NCBI RefSeq assembly: GCF_001552215.1
Contig: NZ_BCQT01000017.1
Location: 124,001 to 188,000, forward strand
Direction of reading: 5' to 3'
Origin: Actinomadura macra NBRC 14102
Lineage (GTDB): Bacteria > Actinomycetota > Actinomycetes > Streptosporangiales > Streptosporangiaceae
DNA: 64,000 bases
Under the pieces are notes generated by a model. That model searched no databases. It saw only the letters and a list, made by a program, of their open reading frames with translations, and was not told the DNA's origin. A program made the position numbers and the translations under genes. The stretch's first letter is position 1. Every line of letters starts with the position of its first letter. Below, piece after piece: positions 7,949-15,669 of the stretch.

Positions 7949-7950
7949 GG

Positions 7951-8544
7951 CTACAGCGCCCCCTTGGTGGACGGGACGCCGTGCACCTTCGGGTCGAAGG
8001 CCACCGCGTCGCGCAGCGCGCGGGCCAGGGCCTTGAACTGGGCCTCGACGATGTGGTGGGCGTTGCGCCCATACGGGACGTGGACGTGCAGCGCGACGCG
8101 GGCGTTGGCGACGAACGACTCGAAGACGTGCCGGGTCATCGTGGTGTCGTAGTCGGGCCCGATCATCGGGGCCATGCCCTCGGGTTCGACGTGCACGAGG
8201 TAGGGACGGCCGGACACGTCCACGGTGACCTGGGCGAGGGCCTCGTCCAGCGGGATCGAGGCATCGGCGAAGCGGTGGATGCCGGCCTTGTCGCCGAGCG
8301 CCTCCCGGAACGCCTGGCCGAGCGCGATGGCCGTGTCCTCGATGGTGTGGTGGCTGTCGATGTGCAGGTCACCGGTGGTCTTGACGGTCAGGTCGAACGA
8401 CCCGTGCTTGCCGAGCTGGGCCAGCATGTGGTCGAAGAACCCCACGCCGGTCGCCACGTCGACCTGCCCGGTGCCGTCCAGGTCGATCTCGACGAGGACC
8501 TGCGTCTCGCGGGTCCCGCGCTCGACTCGTCCCTTGCGCGTCAC
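7951..8544 (-). CDS. hisB: Imidazoleglycerol-phosphate dehydratase
   Basis: 197 residues, the monofunctional HisB found in actinomycetes, with no HAD phosphatase domain. It converts IGP to imidazole acetol phosphate. The manganese-binding repeats are complete: DSHHTIED with EDTAIALGQ, and NAHHIVEAQFKAL, plus FFDHMLAQL near the N-terminus. The GTG at 8544 overlaps the hisC stop (GTGA) and has an AGGAGA ribosome site within the end of hisC. Confidence 0.97.
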   Translation of the reverse strand: MTRKGRVERGTRETQVLVEIDLDGTGQVDVATGVGFFDHMLAQLGKHGSFDLTVKTTGDLHIDSHHTIEDTAIALGQAFREALGDKAGIHRFADASIPLDEALAQVTVDVSGRPYLVHVEPEGMAPMIGPDYDTTMTRHVFESFVANARVALHVHVPYGRNAHHIVEAQFKALARALRDAVAFDPKVHGVPSTKGAL

Positions 8545-9641
8545 AGACTCTCCTTCAGTACTTCTCGAAGTGCGGTGCGGAACGCCGCCATCTCCGCGGG
8601 GGTGCCGACGCTGACCCGCAGCCACTCGGGCGGGCCCACTTCCCGGATCAGCACGCCGCGTGCGAGGAGGCCCTCCCACACCCGCCGGCGGTCGGGGAAC
8701 GTCCCGAACAGGACGAAGTTGGCGTCGGAATCGGCCACCGTCAGGCCCTCGGCGCGCAGCCACGCGACGATCGCGTCGCGGTCGCGGCGCAGCGCCTCGA
8801 CGCCGCCGAGCAGTTCCTCACCGTGGGCGAGGGCGGTGCGCGCCACCGCCTGGGTGACGGCCGACAGGTGGTAGGGCAACCGGACGAGCAGCAGCGCGTC
8901 GACCACGGCGGGGCCGGCGGCGAGGTAGCCGAGCCGCGTCCCGGCCATCGCGAACGCCTTCGACATCGTCCGGGTGACGATGAGGCGCGGGTACCGGTCG
9001 AGCAGCGTCAGCGCGGACGGGGTGCCCCGGCGGCGGAACTCCGCGTACGCCTCGTCCACCACGACCATGCCGGGCGCGGACTCCAGGACGGCCTCGATCG
9101 CCTCCAGCGGAAGAGCGGTGCCCGTCGGGTTGTTCGGCGAGGTGAGGAACACGATGTCGGGCCGGTGCTCGCGCACCGCGGCGATCGCCCGCTCGGGCTC
9201 GATGCCGAAGTCCTCGTCGCGGACGGCCTCCACCCAGCGGGTCCCCGACACGCGGGTGATGATCGGGTGCATCGAGTAGGACGGCTCGAAGCCGACCGCG
9301 GTGCGCCCCGGCCCGCCGAACACCTGCAGGATCTGCTGGATGATCTCGTTGGAGCCGTTCGCCGCCCAGACCCGGCGACCGGTGAGCGCGACACCGGGCG
9401 TGTCGGCGTTCAGGAACGCCGCGAGGTCCTCGCGGAGCGCGGTCGCGTCGCGGTCGGGATAGCGGTTGAGCGTCCCGGCCACGTCCATGACCGCCTCGCC
9501 CAGGGCCTTCACCAGACGTTCGGACGGCGGGTAGGGGTTCTCGTTGGTGTTCAGCGCGTACGGGACGTCGAGCTGCGGCGCGCCGTAGGGTTCCCGGCCG
9601 CGAAGGTCGTCGCGGATGGGCAGCTCGGACAGTGAGCTCAC
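8541..9641 (-). CDS. hisC: Histidinol-phosphate aminotransferase
   Basis: 366-residue fold-type I PLP enzyme that transaminates imidazole acetol phosphate with glutamate. Key residues are Asp196 (VVDEAYAEF), Lys228 (TMSKAFAMAG, Schiff-base lysine) and Arg236 (AGTRLGYL). The N-terminal LNTNENPYPPS motif is typical of HisC. The GTG start at 9641 overlaps the hisD stop by 4 nt. Confidence 0.96.
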   Translation of the reverse strand: MSSLSELPIRDDLRGREPYGAPQLDVPYALNTNENPYPPSERLVKALGEAVMDVAGTLNRYPDRDATALREDLAAFLNADTPGVALTGRRVWAANGSNEIIQQILQVFGGPGRTAVGFEPSYSMHPIITRVSGTRWVEAVRDEDFGIEPERAIAAVREHRPDIVFLTSPNNPTGTALPLEAIEAVLESAPGMVVVDEAYAEFRRRGTPSALTLLDRYPRLIVTRTMSKAFAMAGTRLGYLAAGPAVVDALLLVRLPYHLSAVTQAVARTALAHGEELLGGVEALRRDRDAIVAWLRAEGLTVADSDANFVLFGTFPDRRRVWEGLLARGVLIREVGPPEWLRVSVGTPAEMAAFRTALREVLKESL

Positions 9642-10945
9642 GACGGGACCTCCCAGTCGAACCGGGCCTTGAGGGCGGCGCCGTGTGCGGGCAGGTCCTC
9701 GGCCTCGGCGAGGGCGACGACCCGGCCGGTGGCCTCGGCGAGGGCGTCCCGGTCGTACTCGACGACATGGACGCCGCGCAGGAACGACTGCACCGACAGC
9801 CCCGAGGAGTGGCAGGCGCAGCCGCCCGTCGGCAGGACGTGGTTGGACCCGGCCAGGTAGTCACCGAGCGACACCGGCGAGTGCGGGCCGATGAAGATCG
9901 CCCCGGCGTTGCGGACGCGGGCGGCGACGGCGGCCGCGTCGGCGGTCTGGACCTCTAGGTGCTCGGCGGCGTAGGCGTTCACCACCGTCAGGCCGTCCTC
10001 GGCGGAGTCGACCAGCACGATCCCGGACTGCCGCCCGGCGAGGGCCTCGGTGATCCGCTCGGCGTGCCGGGTCCGGGCGACCTGGTCCTTCAGCTCGGCC
10101 TCGACCTCGTCGGCGAGCCGGACGGAGTCGGTGACCAGCACGGCGGCGGCGAGCACGTCGTGCTCGGCCTGGCTGATCAGGTCGGCGGCGACCTGCACCG
10201 GATCCGCGGTGGCGTCGGCGAGGATCGCGATCTCGGTCGGGCCCGCCTCGGCGTCGATGCCGATCACACCCTTGAGCAGCCGCTTGGCGGCGGTGACGTA
10301 CACGTTGCCGGGGCCGGTGACCAGGTCGGCGCGGGGGCACTCGTCAGTGCCGTAGGCGAACATCGCGATCGCCTGGGCGCCGCCCGCGGCGTACACCTCG
10401 TCCACGCCGAGCAGCGCGCAGGCGGCGAGGATCGCCGGGTGCGGCAGGCCGCCGTGCTCCTTCTGGGCGGGCGAGGTGACGGCCAAGGAGCCGACGCCCG
10501 CCTCCTGAGCCGGGACGACGTTCATGACCACGCTGGACGGGTAGACGGCGTTCCCGCCCGGCACGTACAGCCCGACCCGGCCGACCGGGATCCACCGCTC
10601 GGTGACGGTGCCCCCGGGCACCACCTGCGTGGTGACGTCGGCGCGGCGCTGGGCACGGTGCACGGCGCGGGCGCGGCGGATGCTCTCCTCCAGCGCATCC
10701 CGGACGGCCGGGTTCAAGCCGGCGAGAGCCCGGTGGATCTCCGCGACCGGGACCCGGGTGCGGTCCAGCTCGACCCCGTCGAAGGCCAGTGTGTGCTCCC
10801 GGACCGCCTCCGAGCCGCGATGGCGGACGTCCTCGCAGATCGGCCGCACCTTGTCCAGGGCGGCGTCGACGTCGAGTTCGGCGCGGGGCAGCACGGAGCG
10901 CGGGTCGGCCGGAAGGCCGCCGCGCAGGTCGATACGGGATATCAC
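9638..10945 (-). CDS. hisD: Histidinol dehydrogenase
   Basis: 435-residue Zn/NAD enzyme that oxidises L-histidinol to L-histidine in two steps. Zinc ligands are visible as Gln259 and His262 (ISQAEHD), Asp362 (LGDYLAGSNHVLPTGG) and His421 (PAHGAAL). The catalytic EH pair is in AAEHLEV. It is the first gene of the local his operon. A TAGACT hexamer (10957-10952) places the predicted transcript start on the first base of the GTG at 10945, suggesting a leaderless message. Confidence 0.97.
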   Translation of the reverse strand: MISRIDLRGGLPADPRSVLPRAELDVDAALDKVRPICEDVRHRGSEAVREHTLAFDGVELDRTRVPVAEIHRALAGLNPAVRDALEESIRRARAVHRAQRRADVTTQVVPGGTVTERWIPVGRVGLYVPGGNAVYPSSVVMNVVPAQEAGVGSLAVTSPAQKEHGGLPHPAILAACALLGVDEVYAAGGAQAIAMFAYGTDECPRADLVTGPGNVYVTAAKRLLKGVIGIDAEAGPTEIAILADATADPVQVAADLISQAEHDVLAAAVLVTDSVRLADEVEAELKDQVARTRHAERITEALAGRQSGIVLVDSAEDGLTVVNAYAAEHLEVQTADAAAVAARVRNAGAIFIGPHSPVSLGDYLAGSNHVLPTGGCACHSSGLSVQSFLRGVHVVEYDRDALAEATGRVVALAEAEDLPAHGAALKARFDWEVPS

Positions 10946-10965
10946 CCGCCCAGTCTACGGAGTGG

Positions 10966-11030
10966 CCTCCGGTGGCCCGTGCAGCGTCTCACGTGCCGAG
11001 ACGCCATGTCGCGGACCACCGTGCCGGAGG
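10966..11030 (-). terminator. Nested cruciform between the phzF-like gene and the his operon
   Basis: The outer arms are CCTCCGGTGG (10966-10975) with CCACC (11016-11020) and CCGGAGG (11024-11030). They enclose a perfect 7-bp hairpin GCGTCTC (10984-10990) / GAGACGC (10998-11004). It lies after the phzF-like stop and before the his -10 element. It could be a terminator or a regulatory structure. Confidence 0.45.
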
Positions 11031-11042
11031 TCCCCACCCCTG

Positions 11043-11852
11043 TCAGACCGCGAGCGTCCCGTCCAGGACGGTGACGGCGGTACCGGAAAGGATCACCCGA
11101 TCGCCGCGCAGCGCGACCCGGACCTGCCCGCCGCGGGCCGACGCCTGGTAGCCGGTCAGCTCCGTCCGGCCGAGCCGCTCCGCCCAGAAGGGGGCCAGCG
11201 CGCAGTGCGCCGACCCCGTCACGGGATCCTCGGCGTCGCCGGGGAGCACCCGCGCGCCGAAGAACCGGGACACGAAGTCGTGGCCACCTCCCGCGCCGGC
11301 CGCTGTGACGATCACCCCGCGCGCGTCGATCCGGGCGAGCCCGGCGATGTCGGGGGCCAGGCCCCGGACGGACCTCTCGTCCGCGACCTCGACCAAGAGG
11401 TCGTTCTGGAAGTTCCGCCCGGTCCAGAGCAGCGGCAGGCCGAGCGCCTCCGCGAGCCCCGCGGGGGCGTCCACGGGCTCGGCTGGCCCGGCCGGGAAGT
11501 CCATCGACAGGAGCCCGTCCCCCGCGCGGGTCACGGTGAGCGCGCCGCTCTTGAGCGTCCGGAACCGGATCGGCCGGTCCGGCGCCACCGTCCCGGTGTC
11601 GTAGAGGGCGTGCGCACTCGCCAGGGTGGCGTGCCCGCACAGCGCCACCTCCACGACCGGCGTGAACCAGCGCAGCTCGAAATCCGCGTCCGGGTCCTCG
11701 GCCGGAAGGACGAACACCGTCTCCGAGTGCTTCATCTCCGCGGCGACCCGCTGCATCCAGCCGGGATCGGCGGGTTCCGCGAGAAGGCACACCCCGGCCG
11801 GATTGCCGGCGAACGGGCGGTCGGTGAAGGCGTCAACGACGAGCATCCGCAT
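11043..11852 (-). CDS. PhzF family isomerase/epimerase
   Basis: 269 residues with the PhzF/diaminopimelate-epimerase-like fold. Known PhzF isomerises DHHA in phenazine synthesis, but most genomic relatives have unknown metabolic substrates, and no phenazine genes are present here. Glu44 (KHSETVFV) matches the catalytic Glu of PhzF. The conserved VDAFTDRPFAGNPAGV opening and the DPVTGSAHCAL active-site loop are intact. The start is ATG 11852; ATG 11846 is equally possible. It is separated from the his operon by a cruciform. Confidence 0.88.
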   Translation of the reverse strand: MRMLVVDAFTDRPFAGNPAGVCLLAEPADPGWMQRVAAEMKHSETVFVLPAEDPDADFELRWFTPVVEVALCGHATLASAHALYDTGTVAPDRPIRFRTLKSGALTVTRAGDGLLSMDFPAGPAEPVDAPAGLAEALGLPLLWTGRNFQNDLLVEVADERSVRGLAPDIAGLARIDARGVIVTAAGAGGGHDFVSRFFGARVLPGDAEDPVTGSAHCALAPFWAERLGRTELTGYQASARGGQVRVALRGDRVILSGTAVTVLDGTLAV

Positions 11853-12019
11853 GGCCCCGACGGTACCGATCGCCGCGCTCCCGATCTCAGGGCCAATCGC
11901 GTGAAAGTGGCCCGCGGCTTCAGATTGTGAGAATTCCAGGCATGCCAAGATCATCGTCAGGCACGTACCCTGACGCACGGGGCGTCGTCCCGGAGGCGCC
12001 CAGGAGCGTGGGAGAACCT

Positions 12020-12682
12020 GTGACCGAGCGGCTCGCCCTGTTTCCGCTGGGCACCGTCCTGTTCCCGGGGCTGGTGCTGCCGCTGCACCTGTTCGAGGAG
12101 CGCTACCGCCTGCTGATCGGCGACCTGCTCGAACGCCCCGAGCCGCGCGAGTTCGGCGTGGTCGGCATCGAGCTCGGCCACGAGACCGGCGACGAGGCCG
12201 CGCACCGGCTGGCGCCGGTCGGCTGCGTCGCCGAGGTGCACGACGTGACGCCGCATCCCGACGGGCGGTACGACATTGTCACCATCGGGACCCGCCGGTT
12301 CCGGCTGAAAGGGCTCGACCGATCCCGGCCCTACCTACAGGGCGAGGTCGAGTTCCTGCCCGAGGAGCCGGGCAGCGGGGCGGGGGCGCCCGCGCGCCGC
12401 GTCCGGCGGCTGTTCCAGATCTACCGGGCCCGGCTGACCTCGGCCGGCGCCGGTCCCGCCGAGGACATCGACCTGCCGGACGACCCGGTGCGGCTGTCCT
12501 ACCTGATCGCGGCGGCCGTCGTGCTGGACGGCCACGAGAAGCAACGGCTGCTGGAGTGCGAGGACGCGACGCTCCGGCTGGCCGCCGAACGGGACCTGCT
12601 CACCCGGGAGAACCGCATCCTGGACGTCCTGCCCATGATCCCGGCGGGCCAGTTCCTGGACGGCTCGTTCCACCCGAACTGA
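12020..12682 (+). CDS. LON substrate-binding domain protein
   Basis: 220 residues covering only the N-terminal domain of Lon protease (LAN/PUA-like), without AAA or protease parts. Seen are LALFPLGTVLFPGLVLPLHLFEERYR, typical of the family, and GTRRFRL. The C-terminal helical part ends LLTRENRILDVLPMIPAGQFLDGSFHPN. The role is unclear; it may bind misfolded or specific proteins. GTG 12020 is chosen for its GGGAG ribosome site; GTG 12008 is an alternative. Placement beside hisD and ybaK is conserved in actinomycetes. Confidence 0.88.
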   Translation: MTERLALFPLGTVLFPGLVLPLHLFEERYRLLIGDLLERPEPREFGVVGIELGHETGDEAAHRLAPVGCVAEVHDVTPHPDGRYDIVTIGTRRFRLKGLDRSRPYLQGEVEFLPEEPGSGAGAPARRVRRLFQIYRARLTSAGAGPAEDIDLPDDPVRLSYLIAAAVVLDGHEKQRLLECEDATLRLAAERDLLTRENRILDVLPMIPAGQFLDGSFHPN

Positions 12683-12702
12683 CGGCCCGGCAGACTGTCC
12701 CC

Positions 12703-13221
12703 ATGAGCGCTGCCAGATCAGGTGCCAAAGCCGCCGGTTCCACGGGCGGCAAGGGCACCCCGGCCACCGTCGCCGCCGCCAGGGCCGGCATCGAATACAC
12801 GCTGCACGGCTACGAGGCGGACCCGAACGCCGAGTCCTACGGGCAGGCCGCCGCCGACGCCCTCGGCATCGACCACGGCCGGATCTACAAGACGCTGCTC
12901 GCCGAAGTGGACGGACGACTCACCGTCGGCGTCGTGCCCGTGTCCACGAGCCTCGATCTGAAGGCACTGGCCGCGGCGGCCGGCGGCAAGAAGGCGCGGA
13001 TGGCCGACCCGGGCGACGCCGAGCGCGCCACCGGATACGTCGTCGGCGGGATCAGCCCGCTCGGACAGCGCCGGCGGCTGCCGACCGTGATCGACACCTC
13101 GATCTCAGCGCTCGCGACCGTCTACGTCTCGGCCGGACGGCGCGGACTGCAGATCGAACTCGTCCCCGCCGACCTCGTCCGCCTCACCGGCGCCCGGCTC
13201 GCCCCGATCGCCCGGGGATAG
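12703..13221 (+). CDS. ybaK: Cys-tRNA(Pro)/Cys-tRNA(Cys) deacylase
   Basis: 172-residue YbaK/EbsC trans-editing enzyme that hydrolyses Cys mischarged on tRNA(Pro). The family pattern is clear: YTLHGYEADPNAESYGQAAADALGI, then IYKTLLAEVDGRLTVGVVPVSTSLDLKALAA with the conserved Lys (YKTL), and YVVGGISPLGQRRRLPTVID. It follows the LON-domain gene by 20 bp in the same direction and is probably co-transcribed. Its last 117 bp are overlapped on the opposite strand by the 3' end of the next gene. Confidence 0.93.
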   Translation: MSAARSGAKAAGSTGGKGTPATVAAARAGIEYTLHGYEADPNAESYGQAAADALGIDHGRIYKTLLAEVDGRLTVGVVPVSTSLDLKALAAAAGGKKARMADPGDAERATGYVVGGISPLGQRRRLPTVIDTSISALATVYVSAGRRGLQIELVPADLVRLTGARLAPIARG

Positions 13222-13707
13222 CCGGCCGAACAGCAGCTCCAGCAACCCGTACACGGCGACGGCCACCAGCGGCCAGAACACCAGGACGCCCTTGGCCCGC
13301 AGATCGGCGACCCCCGTGACGGTGGTGCCGTCGCCGCCGTGCCGCGCCGCGTCCCGGAAGGCGTCCAGCCCGATCATGTGGCCGGTCCGCCAGGCGAGCA
13401 CGGCCGCGGCGGCGCCGCCCGCGGCGAGCCCGAGGACCAGCGCCAGATCGCCGAAACGGCGGCCCGCCGCGTACGCGGCCGCCCCGCACGCGATCCCGGC
13501 GACCAGCATGATCAGCGCGAACCGGCCGTCGATGCCGATGGGGCCCTGCCCCTCCGGATCAGCGAACAAAGGCTCACCCTGCACTATTACGTATGTCACC
13601 TTGGGGACGGTCTTCGCCCACAGCAGTCCGGCGGGCGGGCCGAGCAGCGCAACGATGGCGGTGGTGACGCCCCAGGTCGCAAAGAGCCTCCCGGCAGGTC
13701 GCCGCAC
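13105..13707 (-). CDS. Membrane protein, DUF2567-like
   Basis: 200 residues with four hydrophobic helices: WGVTTAIVALLGPPAGLLWA, FALIMLVAGIACGAAAYAAG, LALVLGLAAGGAAAAVLAW and VLVFWPLVAVAVYGLLELLF. Between helices 1 and 2 is an extracytoplasmic loop (VTYVIVQGEPLFADPEGQG). The organisation fits the actinobacterial DUF2567 membrane proteins. The GTG at 13707 has an AGGAGC ribosome site. The last ~39 codons lie entirely antisense to the ybaK 3' end and encode a hydrophilic Gly/Glu/Asp tail, which is unlikely to be essential. Function unknown. Confidence 0.8.
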   Translation of the reverse strand: MRRPAGRLFATWGVTTAIVALLGPPAGLLWAKTVPKVTYVIVQGEPLFADPEGQGPIGIDGRFALIMLVAGIACGAAAYAAGRRFGDLALVLGLAAGGAAAAVLAWRTGHMIGLDAFRDAARHGGDGTTVTGVADLRAKGVLVFWPLVAVAVYGLLELLFGRLSPGDRGEPGAGEADEVGGDEFDLQSAPSGRDVDGRER

Positions 13708-13838
13708 CTCGTACGCTCCTTGGTGGAAGTCTCGTCCGACAGCGAAAGCCTAGCCTGCCGAGGTCGGCCGAATCGACCACCCGATGGTGCCCGATTCCCG
13801 CCCACAACCGCCCCGATCACTGGGATAATGTGCCCGAC

Positions 13839-14546
13839 ATGTCCGGATTCAGTCCTGCGTTCGAACGCCTCGGCGCCGCCCTGGCGGCCGTCGTCCTGCA
13901 GCGGCAGGAGACGCTCGCCGAGTTCCTCCCCCGCGAGGACTGGAGCGCCGACCTGACGGCCCGCACCTACGCCAGCGGCGGCGTCACCGTCCGGGTCTCG
14001 CTGCTCGGCAGCTACGCCGCACGCGAGCGCACCTGGCTGTGGGGCTGGGCGAACCCGCAGTTCGGCGCCGAGCACCCCGCGGTCGGCCCGACACTGATCA
14101 TCCGGAAGCTGGGCGAGCGGCTCGGCATCGCCGAGTTCACCACACCCGAGGTCGACCTGTCCTGGTACGAGGGACCCGCCGGGCACGGCGGCGAACTGAT
14201 CGCGATGGCGGCGGGCGGCGTCCTCGGCGGCGCCGGATACATCGGCGCCGGATACGACGGCGGCTCGGCCTACCTGCACGTGAACGACCCCCAGGCCCCG
14301 CCCACGGTCTGGGACCCGATCCCCCTCCCCCGGCTGCTGTCGAACGCGGCGAGCCTGTTCCCCCACGAACCTCGGCTCACCCTCGCCGGATTCCTGTCCC
14401 ACCACCGCGTCCCCTACCGCCAGACCGACGCGCTCACCGAACTGTGGCCTCCCGGCGGCGGCACCGCCCGCGCCCACTTCGACGGCCTGGGCCGCTTCAT
14501 CAACTGGACTGTATTGGATCGCAGTGTCCTTGGCGTCGGGCGTTGA
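13839..14546 (+). CDS. DUF6882-like protein whose 3' end runs into a dispersed repeat
   Basis: 235 residues, cytosolic, with Trp-rich segments RTWLWGWANPQF and DLSWYEGPAG and a long alpha/beta body ending GLGRFINW. The pattern fits the DUF6882 family, function unknown. A GATAAT hexamer (13824-13829) lies just upstream, so transcription would begin about 3 nt before the ATG at 13839 (near-leaderless); GTG 13830 is the alternative. The last residues (LGVGR, stop) come from a 134-bp repeat, which suggests the native C-terminus was altered. Confidence 0.78.
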   Translation: MSGFSPAFERLGAALAAVVLQRQETLAEFLPREDWSADLTARTYASGGVTVRVSLLGSYAARERTWLWGWANPQFGAEHPAVGPTLIIRKLGERLGIAEFTTPEVDLSWYEGPAGHGGELIAMAAGGVLGGAGYIGAGYDGGSAYLHVNDPQAPPTVWDPIPLPRLLSNAASLFPHEPRLTLAGFLSHHRVPYRQTDALTELWPPGGGTARAHFDGLGRFINWTVLDRSVLGVGR

Positions 14547-14665
14547 ACGCCCTCCTTCAACGGACACGGCAGCGATCGCTGCATCGCTCTCGACTCGCCC
14601 TAGAGGGCTCGCTTCGCGATCAGGTTCTCGCTTCGCTCGCGCCTGGCTTCGCTCGCGATCGCGGC
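14532..14665 (+). repeat. Dispersed repeat, copy A
   Basis: 134-nt element nearly colinear with 63530-63662. The first 32 nt are identical in both copies, and a second long conserved block contains GAGGGCTCGCTTCGCGATCA. It includes the hairpin CGTTGAA-N8-TTCAACG. It supplies the stop codon of the upstream gene. Not part of any recognised IS. Confidence 0.85.
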
Positions 14666-14760
14666 GGCAGCTCGCTGGGCCTCTCCTCGACGGCGTCCGA
14701 GGGGCTCGATGCGGGAAATGTCGCTGATCAGGGCTTGGGCTGGTGGGTAGCTTCGGTGTC

Positions 14761-15669
14761 ATGATCTATCGATTCGGGATCCAGCTGGCGCCGTCCGCCG
14801 GCGGGCTCGGCGATGTCCGGGCGCTCGCCCGCCTCGCCGACCGGGACGGGCTCGACCTGCTCGGTGTCCAGGACCACCCGTACGCCTCCGGTCTGGCCGA
14901 CACCTTCGCGGTGATCGCCGCGGTTCTCGCCGACACCGAGCGGATCCGGGTGTTCCCGGACGTGGCGTGCCTGCCGTTGCGCGGGCCCGGGGTGCTGGCC
15001 AAGCAGGCGGCCACCCTCGACCTGCTGAGCGGCGGCCGGTTCGAACTCGGGCTCGGCGCCGGCGGTTTCTGGCCCGCCATCGCCGCGATGGGCGGCCCGC
15101 GCCGCAGGGCACCCGAGGCTCTGGCCGCGATGGAGGAGGCCATGGCGATCATCAGGGCGATGTGGCGTCCTGGTGAGACCGTGAAGGTCAAGGGCGAGTA
15201 CTACACGGTGGACGGCGTCCATGCGGGCCCGGCCCCCGCCCACCCGGTCGGCATCTGGCTCGGCAGCCAGGGCCCGAAGGCACTCGCGCTCACGGGCCGC
15301 ATCGGCGACGGCTGGGCCGCGCCCATCCCGCACTACCTGCCGTACGAGCAGTGGCGCGGGGCGCAGGACACCATCACGAGCGCCGCCGAGGACGCCGGGC
15401 GCCCGCCGTCCGCGATCACGCGTATCGCGCAGCTCGTCGGCGACATCACCGACGCGCCTCGGCCGGTCCGGCTTGAGGGTGAGGAGCCGATCCGCACCGA
15501 CGCGGCGGGATGGGCACGCATCCTCGCCGAGCTCGCCACGGAGACCGGCTTCGACTCGTTCATCTACTGGCCCGAGACCACCGATGAGACGCAGTTGCGC
15601 CGCTGGACGCAGGAGGTGGTCCCCGCCATACAGCTCAGATCAGGCAGGACGGGCCCAGGAGTTGCTTGA
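14761..15669 (+). CDS. LLM-class (F420-dependent type) flavin oxidoreductase
   Basis: 302-residue luciferase-like TIM-barrel protein. Seen are FGIQLAPSAGG, GVQDHPYASGLADTFAVIAAVLADTERIRV, LDLLSGGRFELGLGAGGFW and IWLGSQGPKALALTGRIGDGW, typical of actinobacterial F420-dependent LLM enzymes. The cofactor (F420 or FMN) and substrate are not determined by sequence here. ATG 14761 is chosen because the conserved MIYRFGIQ opening begins there; TAGCTT at 14748-14753 suggests a near-leaderless transcript. Its 3' end overlaps dnaE tail to tail by 35 bp. Confidence 0.88.
   Translation: MIYRFGIQLAPSAGGLGDVRALARLADRDGLDLLGVQDHPYASGLADTFAVIAAVLADTERIRVFPDVACLPLRGPGVLAKQAATLDLLSGGRFELGLGAGGFWPAIAAMGGPRRRAPEALAAMEEAMAIIRAMWRPGETVKVKGEYYTVDGVHAGPAPAHPVGIWLGSQGPKALALTGRIGDGWAAPIPHYLPYEQWRGAQDTITSAAEDAGRPPSAITRIAQLVGDITDAPRPVRLEGEEPIRTDAAGWARILAELATETGFDSFIYWPETTDETQLRRWTQEVVPAIQLRSGRTGPGVA

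Noticed and set aside
14581..14665. TTCGCTCGCG-type iterations considered as a CRISPR or tandem array
   Set aside because: Units are short, irregular and without spacers; they are internal to the dispersed repeat.
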